NCBI GenBank assembly: GCA_964372275.1 | Contig: CAYJRR010000051.1 | Coordinates: 6,733-30,541 of the forward strand | Direction: 5' to 3' | Length of the DNA stretch: 23,809 bases | From: CAYJRR01 sp964372275 [NCBI: uncultured bacterium] | GTDB taxonomy: Bacteria > CAYJRR01 | Notes under the pieces: generated by a model | Told to the model about the DNA's origin: nothing | The model's input: only the letters and a program-made list of their open reading frames with translations | The model's database searches: none | Position numbers and translations under genes: made by a program | Part shown: in pieces, positions 14,854-21,386 of the stretch | Layout: each line of letters starts with the position of its first letter | Numbering within the stretch: the first letter of the stretch is position 1

Positions 14854-16611
14854 CTACCGGGGGACCGGGGCCGCCACCGGCGATGGCTCGGGCGTCGCCG
14901 CCGTCCCCGGGACGAGCGAGCGGGCGCGCTCCAGGGCGGGCGGGAAGGCGTCGAACAGCTCCACCGACCCCTTCCCATGCCCGAACCCGCGCTCGATCAC
15001 CTTCCGCGGTTGCTCGCCGAGTCCGACCAGCAGGGTACGCGCGCCGTTGCGCTCGACGTGGGCGATTGCGCTCTCCAGGGCGACCAGCCCCGTGACGTCG
15101 ATCGCGCTCACCTGGGAGAGGTCGAGGATCACCACGTGCACGCGCGATTCGATCCGCTGCAGCGTCGACATCGCCTTCTCCGCGGCGCCGAAAAAGAGCG
15201 GTCCGGCGATCCGGTAGGCGAGGACCCCGCGGGGCATCGTACCGAAGGTCGGGTCGTCCGACCCGGCCACGAGCTGGGTCTGCGTGACCTCCGCCATGCG
15301 GCGCATGAACACAAGTGCGGCGAAGACGATCCCGACCGCGACCCCGATCACCATGTCGAAGACGACGGTGAGAGTGAAGCAGACGACGAGCACCGCCACG
15401 TCGCCGCGCGGAGCGACCTGCAGGATGTGCTTCACGTGCTTCCGCTCCGACATGTTCCACGCGACGAGCAAGAGGAGCGCCGCCAGCGACGCCATCGGGA
15501 TGTGGCGCAGCACCGGCGCCAGCACAGCCACCGCCGCGTAGACCGTCAGCGCGTGGACCATCGAGGCGACCGGCGAGCGGGCACCGGACCGGATGTTGGT
15601 CGCGGTCCGGGCGATCGCTCCCGTGCACGCGATCCCGCCGAAGAACGGAACCACCAGGTTGCCGATCCCCTGGCCGAACAGCTCCGCATCGGGGTTGTGC
15701 TTGGTCCCCGCCATGCCGTCGGCGACGACCGCGGAAAGGAGCGACTCGATCGCCCCGAGCATCGCGATCGCGAACGCCGCCGGCACCAGTTTCCGGATCG
15801 CCGTCAGGCCGAAGTCGAAGTGGATCCCCTCCTGGAAGCTCCAGGGAAGCCCGAGCGCCAGCGGCTGCGAGACGAGATCGAAACGGCTGCCGATGGTGTC
15901 GACCGACAACCCGGGAAGTGACGCGCGCGCGACGTAGACCGACACGCTCGCAACGGTGAGGGCAATCAGCGGCGCGGGGACGCGCTTGGTCAGCCGTGGA
16001 GCGGCGATCAGCAGCGCCAACGTGCCGAGCCCCACCGACATCTCGGCGAACGACGTGCTCGGCAGCGCCCGCGCCAACGCGGCGACCCGCTCGAGGTAGT
16101 GCTCCGGCATGTGCGCGACCTCGAGACCGAGCAGGTCCTTGACCTGCAGGGTCGCGATCACCGTCGCGATCCCCGCGGTGAAACCGGTCGTCACCGGGTG
16201 CGGGATGAACTGGAGCAGCTTCCCCATCCGCGCGATCGAAAGGCCGACGAGGATCGCTCCGGCCATCATCCCCGCGACGAGCAGGCCTCCGAGGCCGAAG
16301 CGCGAGACGATCGGCGCGAGGATCACGACGAAGGCGGCGGTCGGACCGGTGACCTGCGTGCGCGAGCCCCCCAGCGCCGCCACGAGGATTCCCCCGACGA
16401 CGGCGGTGATCAGCCCGTGGCCCGGCGCCACGCCCACGGCGATCGCCAACGCCATCGACAGCGGAAGCGCGACGACGCCGACGACGATCCCGGCGAAAAC
16501 GTCCCGCCGCAGGTCCTCGGCGCCGTACCCTTCCTGGAGCGTGGCCCGCAGCGCGGCGGCCGGGAGCGTCGAGAACGGTGCCGCCCCCGGATGTGGGTAG
16601 CGATGGGGCAC
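14854..16611 (-). CDS. SulP family anion transporter with STAS domain, 585 aa
   Basis: The N-terminal two thirds are a membrane transporter of the SLC26/SulP family. AGIVVGVVALPLSMALAIAVG (40-60) is the conserved first membrane segment. GSRTQVTGPTAAFVVILAPI carries the TGPTAA motif, QFIPHPVTTGFTAGIA follows, and FGQGIGNLVVPFFGGIACTGAIARTATNIRSGARSP is the signature second repeat. The last part (about 440-565) is a STAS domain with VVILDLSQVSAIDVTGLVALE, containing the Asp-x-Thr-Gly core. Homologues carry sulfate, bicarbonate or C4-dicarboxylates (DauA); the substrate is not predictable here. A Pro/Ala tail ends the protein. The start is GTG with no clear ribosome-binding site; TAGCAT (minus strand, 16662-16657) with a preceding TGG is an extended -10-like element 45 bp upstream. 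It is divergent from the flavoprotein gene. Confidence 0.94.
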   Translation of the reverse strand: MPHRYPHPGAAPFSTLPAAALRATLQEGYGAEDLRRDVFAGIVVGVVALPLSMALAIAVGVAPGHGLITAVVGGILVAALGGSRTQVTGPTAAFVVILAPIVSRFGLGGLLVAGMMAGAILVGLSIARMGKLLQFIPHPVTTGFTAGIATVIATLQVKDLLGLEVAHMPEHYLERVAALARALPSTSFAEMSVGLGTLALLIAAPRLTKRVPAPLIALTVASVSVYVARASLPGLSVDTIGSRFDLVSQPLALGLPWSFQEGIHFDFGLTAIRKLVPAAFAIAMLGAIESLLSAVVADGMAGTKHNPDAELFGQGIGNLVVPFFGGIACTGAIARTATNIRSGARSPVASMVHALTVYAAVAVLAPVLRHIPMASLAALLLLVAWNMSERKHVKHILQVAPRGDVAVLVVCFTLTVVFDMVIGVAVGIVFAALVFMRRMAEVTQTQLVAGSDDPTFGTMPRGVLAYRIAGPLFFGAAEKAMSTLQRIESRVHVVILDLSQVSAIDVTGLVALESAIAHVERNGARTLLVGLGEQPRKVIERGFGHGKGSVELFDAFPPALERARSLVPGTAATPEPSPVAAPVPR

Positions 16612-16656
16612 GAGGGACGTCGCCGCCGGGCTGGACCGCGACGCGACGTTGCGACG

Positions 16657-16665
16657 ATGCTACCA
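16657..16665 (-). promoter_or_regulatory. extended -10-like element TGGTAGCAT upstream of SulP gene
   Basis: On the minus strand TGG-TAGCAT fits an extended -10 (TGn followed by TAnnnT). It would give a leader of about 38 bases for the SulP mRNA. It lies inside the short 58-bp gap to the divergent flavoprotein gene, whose own promoter must overlap this element. No matching -35 was picked out. Confidence 0.3.
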
Positions 16666-16669
16666 CGCC

Positions 16670-17950
16670 GTGATCTGGATCGTCGGCGGCGGACCGGCCG
16701 GCTTGATGGCGGCGGAAGGGGTGCTCGCCGCGGTGCCGAACGGATGTTCGGTGACGGTGGTCGACGGGAAGCCATCGGTCGGTCGCAAGCTCCTCGTCGC
16801 CGGAAAAGGGGGCCTGAACCTCACGCACGACGAGCCGCTCGAGTCGTTCCTCGACCGCTACGGCCGATCGCGCGCGCGATTGGAGCCGTTCGTGCGCGCC
16901 TTTCCGCCGTCCGAGGTCCGGGCATTCGCCGACGCTCTCGGCCAGGCGACCTACGTCGGATCGTCCGGCCGCGTCTTCCCGCGCGAGGCGAAGGCCGCGC
17001 CGCTCCTGCGCGCGTGGGTGGCGCGGTTGAAACGGCGCGGCGTGCGCTTCCGCACTCGATGCCGGTTCGCCGGCTTCGCGCCGGACGGCGGCGAGATCCT
17101 CTTCGAGGAGGTCGCGACGGCCGCCGCTTCGCGATCGGGGGGCCCGCCGGCCCCGAGGCCGCTGCGGGTCGACCCGCCGGCCGCGGTCTTCGCGCTCGGC
17201 GGGGCCTCCTGGCCGGAGACCGGCTCCGACGGCCGTTGGGTCGACCTGTTCCGATCCGCGGGGATCGAGGTGACCGACCTCCTCCCGGCGAACGCCGGCC
17301 TGGAGATCGATTGGCCCGGAACCCCGCCCCCCGACGGAACGGCCGTGAAGTCGATCGCGCTCTCCTTCGGCGGCGAGCGGTGCGTCGGGGAGCTGACGGT
17401 CACCCGCTATGGCCTGGAAGGAACGCCGGTCTATCGGCTCTTCCCGGCCGTCCGCGATTCGCTGCTCCGCGGCGAGTCGGCGGCACTGACGCTCGACCTG
17501 AAGCCCGACCTCGACGAGGCGGCGATCGCGCGACGGCTGTCCGCCCGCGGCGCGCGCAGCCTGTCGACGGCGCTGGCGCGGCTCGGCCTCGGCGAGGGGA
17601 CGCGGCGCCTCCTGCGCGCCCTCCCCCGCCCGCCCTCGGAGGAGATTGCCGGCCTCGCCCGCCGACTCAAGTCGCTCCCGCTTCCGGTGCGCGGCCTGCG
17701 CCCGATCGCCGAGGCGATTTCGTCGGCCGGCGGCGTACGCTGGGACGCGATCGACGAGCGGCTGATGATGCGCGCGCGGCCCGGGCGGTTCGTCGCCGGC
17801 GAGATGATCGATTGGGAGGCGCCGACCGGCGGCTACCTCCTGCAGGCCTGCCTCGCCACCGGCCGCGCCGCGGGTCGATCGGCCGCCGAATGGTGGGCGC
17901 GACACGGCGATCCCCCCACCGCCGTCCCGGCGCCCCCGGTCCGTTCGTGA
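16670..17950 (+). CDS. TIGR03862 / HI0933-type FAD-binding flavoprotein, 426 aa
   Basis: The FAD Rossmann motif IWIVGGGPAGLMAAEGVL is at the very N-terminus. VDGKPSVGRKLLVAGKGGLNLTHDEP (about 33-58) is the hallmark of the HI0933/BaiN-like family (GRKLL.sG.GrCN.T in most members; here KGGLNLTH, as in the TIGR03862 subgroup). FALGGASWPETGSDG and, near the C-terminus, FVAGEMIDWEAPTGGYLLQACLATGRAAG complete the second dinucleotide-binding part. Such proteins are annotated as NAD(P)/FAD-dependent oxidoreductases; their substrate is largely unknown. The GTG at 16670 gives a start directly at the Rossmann strand; an in-frame TTG at 16649 would add seven residues. No Shine-Dalgarno site is seen before either. 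It is divergent from the SulP gene, and cytosolic. Confidence 0.9.
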   Translation: MIWIVGGGPAGLMAAEGVLAAVPNGCSVTVVDGKPSVGRKLLVAGKGGLNLTHDEPLESFLDRYGRSRARLEPFVRAFPPSEVRAFADALGQATYVGSSGRVFPREAKAAPLLRAWVARLKRRGVRFRTRCRFAGFAPDGGEILFEEVATAAASRSGGPPAPRPLRVDPPAAVFALGGASWPETGSDGRWVDLFRSAGIEVTDLLPANAGLEIDWPGTPPPDGTAVKSIALSFGGERCVGELTVTRYGLEGTPVYRLFPAVRDSLLRGESAALTLDLKPDLDEAAIARRLSARGARSLSTALARLGLGEGTRRLLRALPRPPSEEIAGLARRLKSLPLPVRGLRPIAEAISSAGGVRWDAIDERLMMRARPGRFVAGEMIDWEAPTGGYLLQACLATGRAAGRSAAEWWARHGDPPTAVPAPPVRS

Positions 17951-18019
17951 AGTGAGCGGAATCGAAACGGTTTCCGCCTGGCCTGGTCGCTGCAGTGGAA
18001 GGGGTCGGGGAGGCGCACC

Positions 18020-19006
18020 ATGGGGAGGAACGGTCGACGGTCGTTCGGTCGGTTCGCGCAGACGGCGGGCCTGGTGGCGATGCTTTGGGGCCGCGTCGGT
18101 CACGCCGAGGAAGGAACGGAGTGCGCCGCCACGCGGGCACGGCTGGAGTCGGAGTACGACCGGCAGCATGCGATGCGGGTCGAGGTGCACTCGATGACGG
18201 CGCGCGTCCGGGAGGATCTGCTCACCCGGATCGCCGACGAGATCGACGCGAGCCCCTCGCTGCAGAAGGCCCTCGCCGAGCTTCGAAAGCCGCAATCGGC
18301 CGACAGCCGGCGACTGGCGCTCGAGGAGGTGACCGACCTGGTTCGCGCCATCGCGCCGGGGTCGATCTTCACCACTTGCGCCAGCGGCGAGAATGCCGGC
18401 CGGTATTCGGATTCGGTTCTCGACCTCCGACCCGAGCTGTTGGCCGGCCCCTCGGTGAGGCCGGCCGACCTCGCCACCGGATTCCAGGCGCTGGTGCGCG
18501 AGGGGGCGGTCTACTGCGTCGACGGTCAGGAGCGCGTGCAGACCGGGGCGCGCGTCCGCTACCGCACCGTGCCGCTCTACGCCGTCTACGACCGGCGCGA
18601 TTCGGTGGGCGTCCTCATCCCTCCGCGCGTCTACGGAACCCGCGTTCCGTACGCCCAACCGATCTACCGGACCGTCGAACGGACGTCGGAGCCCGACGAG
18701 GTCGACATCGCCCGGATCGTCGATCGGCGCGGCGGCGACAAGATCCGCCTCCGCTTCGCCCACCTCTCGAAGATCGGCCCGTCGGGATCGGTCGACTTCT
18801 TCCTGCCGACGACGGTGCGGGAGATCCGCCGGCTGGCGCGGCTCGATCCGACGCTGGCGGCGACGGCCGAGCTCGGACCGAAGGCGACCTTCGTCGAGAA
18901 GCGGCTTCCTCCGGCCTGCGCCTCCGCGGCGGCCGACGCCTCCCGCCTCGTGTCCGCGCTCGCCGCCGCAACCGCCCCCCAACCGTCGTCCCCGTGCCTC
19001 GACTAG
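18020..19006 (+). CDS. exported protein of unknown function, 328 aa
   Basis: A Sec signal peptide (RFAQTAGLVAMLWGRVGHA) leads to a charged helical N-terminal region (about 30-115: TRARLESEYDRQHAMRVEVH...LLTRIADEIDAS...LQKALAELR...LALEEVTDLVRAI), which may form a helical hairpin. A beta-rich middle part follows (VYCVDGQERVQTGARVRYRTVPLYAVYDRRDSVGVLIP), and a C-terminal helical tail ends in cysteine. No family is recognised. GGGGAGG lies six bases before the ATG, which sets the start with confidence. It lies 69 bp downstream of the flavoprotein gene on the same strand and could be co-transcribed, though export makes a shared role unlikely. The stop codon is part of a strong hairpin. Confidence 0.78.
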   Translation: MGRNGRRSFGRFAQTAGLVAMLWGRVGHAEEGTECAATRARLESEYDRQHAMRVEVHSMTARVREDLLTRIADEIDASPSLQKALAELRKPQSADSRRLALEEVTDLVRAIAPGSIFTTCASGENAGRYSDSVLDLRPELLAGPSVRPADLATGFQALVREGAVYCVDGQERVQTGARVRYRTVPLYAVYDRRDSVGVLIPPRVYGTRVPYAQPIYRTVERTSEPDEVDIARIVDRRGGDKIRLRFAHLSKIGPSGSVDFFLPTTVREIRRLARLDPTLAATAELGPKATFVEKRLPPACASAAADASRLVSALAAATAPQPSSPCLD

Positions 19007-19017
19007 GGGCACGGGGA
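18989..19017 (+). terminator. 10-bp perfect hairpin across a stop codon
   Basis: TCCCCGTGCC (18989-18998) and GGCACGGGGA (19008-19017) are perfect complements around a 9-nt loop that holds the TAG stop of the preceding gene. The stem is very stable but no T-run follows, so it is a terminator-like or mRNA-end-protecting structure rather than a classic intrinsic terminator. Its 3' arm is shared with the first copy of the 32-bp repeat. Confidence 0.5.
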
Positions 19018-19079
19018 GGCCCCGAGGAAGCCCGAAGGGCGAATCGACACGGGGAGGCCCCGAGGAAGCCCGAAGGGCG
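19010..19079. repeat. two direct copies of a 32-bp repeat, 6-bp spacer
   Basis: Copies occupy 19010-19041 and 19048-19079 and are identical; the period is 38 bp. Each begins CACGGGGAGGCCCC and ends GAGGAAGCCCGAAGGGCG. Each holds two small hairpin-forming parts: GGGG-AGG-CCCC and GCCC-GAA-GGGC. The repeat is in the gap between the exported-protein gene and the SUKH gene, upstream of a candidate TATCCT -10 (19107-19112). I saw no third copy in the window. It may be an REP-like extragenic element, a duplicated mRNA-end structure or an operator pair. Confidence 0.9.
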
Positions 19080-19135
19080 GACCGCGCACCGGCAGCCAAT
19101 CCCGTGTATCCTCTCCCCGGGAGGCTGCCTCGATC

Positions 19136-19591
19136 ATGAAGGTCCGCGAGTTCCTGAAGTGGGTCGCCGAAAACGAAGAGTTCGCACAAGGAGGGCCGGC
19201 GACCGGCGAAGGGCGCATCAAGGACATCGAGCGAAAGGCCGGCATCGTCATCCCGGGGCCCCTTCGCGAGCTCTATCGGCTCGCCGACGGCGTCGAGCTG
19301 CCGCACGGTTACGTGCCGCCTCTCTCGGGCGAGTCCTCCCTTCCCGAGATGGTCGACGTGATCCGCAAGGCCGACCTCGGCTGGGACCTTGCGCAGTGGC
19401 TCCCGTTCTTCGACTACCAGACGGGCGACTACGACGCGATCGAGATCAAATCCCCCAAGGGGCGCGTGGGACGGCTCGACTCGAAGACCGGCGAGGTGAC
19501 CGACGTCTCCGCCTCGTTCGAGGACTGGCTGGACGAGACCTCCCGGCGCGCCGCCACCTCCGCCGCCGAGCTCAAGCGCCGCGAGGAGTGA
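19136..19591 (+). CDS. SMI1/KNR4 (SUKH) family protein, 151 aa
   Basis: The short one-domain layout of SUKH proteins is seen. KDIERKAGIVIPGPLRELYRLADGVEL (30-56) is the conserved 'ie..lgi.lP..l..ly...nG' start. LGWDLAQWLPFFDYQTGDYDAIEI (about 81-104) holds the 'w.p...dg.Gd...id' part, and SFEDWLDET (127-135) the final helix. SUKH proteins often serve as immunity proteins beside polymorphic toxins, but no toxin is near, and stand-alone copies are common. GGGAGG lies about 11 bases before the ATG; TATCCT preceded by TG (19105-19112) is a possible extended -10. The 3' end abuts the convergent yhbY gene with one base between the stops. The tail is Ala/Arg/Glu-rich. Confidence 0.88.
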   Translation: MKVREFLKWVAENEEFAQGGPATGEGRIKDIERKAGIVIPGPLRELYRLADGVELPHGYVPPLSGESSLPEMVDVIRKADLGWDLAQWLPFFDYQTGDYDAIEIKSPKGRVGRLDSKTGEVTDVSASFEDWLDETSRRAATSAAELKRREE

Positions 19592-19592
19592 C

Positions 19593-20150
19593 TCACCGCG
19601 GCCGGCGGCCGCCGCGGCGACCTCCGGGCCGCCGCCCGGTCGACCGGCGGCGCGCGGGACGACCCGTCGCACGCGGGCGCTCCGGAGCGGTCGCCGGGCG
19701 ATCGGGCCGTCGGATCGCCGTCCTCGCCGGCGGCGGCGCGGGGCGCGGACCCCGCTCGCGAACCGAGCCGCCGAGAAGGCCCGGCGCGCGCGCGCGCGGC
19801 GCGCGGGCCGTCTCCAGGTCGTACGGCTCCTCCTCGTCGTCCGCCGCCGGCTCGTCCCACGGCAGCTCGATGCGGGGTCGGGTGGGGTGCGGACGATAGA
19901 GGACGAAGACCTTTCCGAGGTTTTGCACCAGGAACGCCGCCGCCGCCCCGGGAAGGGCGCGCCCCGCCTCGTCGCGGTCGAGCGGCGCGCTCTCGGTCAG
20001 CTTCACCTTCACCAGCTCGTGGTCCGTGAGGGCCCGGTCGAGCTGCGACGCGACGCTCGGCGAGATCCCGTCCTTCCCGACCTGCACCACCGGCTTCAGG
20101 TGGTGCGCGAGGCGCTTGAGGTGCTGCCGTTGCCGGGGCGTCAACTCCAT
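19593..20150 (-). CDS. yhbY: YhbY / CRS1-YhbY (CRM) domain RNA-binding protein with Arg-rich tail, 185 aa
   Basis: Residues 1-95 form a CRM domain. LTPRQRQHLKRLAHHLKPVVQVGKDGISPSV has the VGK-xG turn (the GxxG-like RNA-binding loop), then QLDRALTDHELVKVKL and FLVQNLGKVFVLYRPH. E. coli YhbY is 97 aa and associates with pre-50S ribosomal particles; the same role is likely. Here about 85 residues are added: an acidic stretch (DEPAADDEEEPYD) followed by a Pro/Arg/Gly-rich basic tail ending in GRRGGRRPR, which may add RNA contacts. GAGGG lies about nine bases before the ATG. The start lies 10 bases inside the upstream DUF1499 gene, so the two are coupled. It is the last gene of the minus-strand group beginning with dnaE2. 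Confidence 0.92.
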   Translation of the reverse strand: MELTPRQRQHLKRLAHHLKPVVQVGKDGISPSVASQLDRALTDHELVKVKLTESAPLDRDEAGRALPGAAAAFLVQNLGKVFVLYRPHPTRPRIELPWDEPAADDEEEPYDLETARAPRARAPGLLGGSVRERGPRPAPPPARTAIRRPDRPATAPERPRATGRPARRRSTGRRPGGRRGGRRPR

Positions 20151-20515
20151 CGTCGGACCCTCGATTCCACCGCGCGCAGGAACGCCAGGACCCGGCGCGC
20201 GTTGCGACCGAAATCGGCCCCCCCGCGCGCGCCGGAGCGCATCTGCACCAGGCTCCCCTCGGAGGGCGACTCGACCCACACGGCGATGTCGTCGACGAAG
20301 CCCCACACCGTGCGCGCCTCGGCGTGGAGGAGGCGCGCGGCCCGGTCGACCTTCACCACCGTCCATCCGCGTCGGGAACCGGCGGCCGCCGAAACGGCGT
20401 GGAAGACGCGCTCCGGGTGCACCGATAGGTGCAGCGGCTGGAACTCCGGATACCCCGGCGTCCGTCCCGTCTCGACGATGGAGGGCCCGAACAACGCCAT
20501 CGGGGCAGGGGTCAT
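20141..20515 (-). CDS. DUF1499 family protein, 124 aa
   Basis: The typical features are present: the opening RTPGYPEFQPLHLSVHPERVF, GWTVVKVDRAARLLHAEARTVWGFVDDIAVWVE in the middle, and the closing MRSGARGGADFGRNARRVLAFLRAVE, which matches the family's 'RSasRvG.sDlG.NarRi..f...l'. Function is unknown; many members are exported or membrane-linked, but this one has no signal peptide. The ATG at 20515 overlaps the TGA of the methyltransferase gene (ATGA, 20515-20512), which is the reason for choosing it over a second ATG at 20500. Its own stop lies 10 bases inside yhbY. Confidence 0.87.
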   Translation of the reverse strand: MTPAPMALFGPSIVETGRTPGYPEFQPLHLSVHPERVFHAVSAAAGSRRGWTVVKVDRAARLLHAEARTVWGFVDDIAVWVESPSEGSLVQMRSGARGGADFGRNARRVLAFLRAVESRVRRWS

Positions 20516-21327
20516 ACCACGCGCTGGGCGACCACGCCACCGATCACCAGATCGAGCGGTACGCCGCGCGCTTCGCGGAATCGTTCCACTTCCGCCGAGA
20601 AGTGCCGCCGCAGGTCGTCGCGCGCGGCGTCGTCGATCGCGGAGAGGAGCGGGTGGGTCGAATAGCCGGATGCTTCGAGCCATGCGGCGACCTGGAACCC
20701 GTCGTCGAACCAGAGACGGATCCGTTCGGTGAACCGGTCGCGCTCGAGGAGGCCGGCGTCCGAAAGCAGCGCCCCCACCTCCTCGACGTCGGCCGGGACC
20801 GGCGGCGCGACGTCGGCGACCCCGAACGTTCCGGCAATCTCCCGGCCGACCTGCAGCGCCTGGGGGATGCTGTCGGCGAGGCTCGTCAGCACGCCGGCGC
20901 GACCGCCCTCCTTGACCATCGGGCCGATCGCCGGGAGCACGCGGCGCCAGTCGAGATAGGCGAGCGCGAATCGCAACGAAACGACGTCGAAACTCGCGGG
21001 CCGCGCGCCGGCGATGAAGGCCTCGGCCGTCGATTGGACCAGCGTGAGCGAAACGTCGCATCCCGCCGCGCGCCTGCGCGCAGCCGCCAGCCTCCCGTCG
21101 GACGGGTCGACCCCCACCGTCTGCCCGGGCTCCGCCCGTCGGGCCATCTCCAGCGTGTAGAGCGCCGTCCCGCAGGCTAGATCGACCACGCGCTCTCCGG
21201 GACGGGGCGCGAGCAGGTTCGTCAGCCGGACGTTCGGCTCGGCGACGTGCGCGCTCCACAGCTCGTCGTAGGCAAGAGCCACTTTGTCGTAGACGAGGCG
21301 GTTCGGGTCGGCGCGTTCGTCGGACAC
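20512..21327 (-). CDS. class I SAM-dependent methyltransferase, 271 aa
   Basis: Motif I VVDLACGTALYTLEMARRA (about 48-66) binds the methionine end of SAM. VGVDPSDGRLAAARRRA is motif II with the acidic residue, and STAEAF plus FDVVSLRFALAYLDW are the later motifs. The layout is UbiE/Methyltransf_11-like, with an N-terminal helix NRLVYDKVALAYDELW. The second half (FTERIRLWFDDGFQVAAWLEASGYS...) is a cap that may set the substrate, which is unknown. The GTG at 21327 is preferred; a TTG at 21351 would add eight residues, and neither has a clear ribosome-binding site. It lies 35-59 bp behind dnaE2 and is linked by ATGA to DUF1499. Confidence 0.88.
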   Translation of the reverse strand: MSDERADPNRLVYDKVALAYDELWSAHVAEPNVRLTNLLAPRPGERVVDLACGTALYTLEMARRAEPGQTVGVDPSDGRLAAARRRAAGCDVSLTLVQSTAEAFIAGARPASFDVVSLRFALAYLDWRRVLPAIGPMVKEGGRAGVLTSLADSIPQALQVGREIAGTFGVADVAPPVPADVEEVGALLSDAGLLERDRFTERIRLWFDDGFQVAAWLEASGYSTHPLLSAIDDAARDDLRRHFSAEVERFREARGVPLDLVIGGVVAQRVV

Positions 21328-21386
21328 CGCGGTCCGGACCTGAGGGCGCAATTCCGCGTGTCAATCCCGGGGTGGCGCCTCTCCGG

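Noticed and set aside
19136-19591. Immunity protein of a polymorphic toxin system
   Set aside because: No toxin, Rhs or CdiA-type gene is found in the window; a lone SUKH protein does not support the call.
19596-19617. GC-rich inverted repeat CCGCGGC-N8-GCCGCGG at the convergent ends of the SUKH and yhbY genes
   Set aside because: It lies in the repetitive codons of the Arg/Gly tail of YhbY, where such symmetry is expected from composition. No T-run follows.
14600-19672. A minus-strand open frame of 1690 codons
   Set aside because: It runs antisense to or out of frame with the SulP, flavoprotein, exported-protein and SUKH genes, and its translation is Arg/Gly/Ala-rich without domains. It is a codon-bias shadow in GC-rich DNA.
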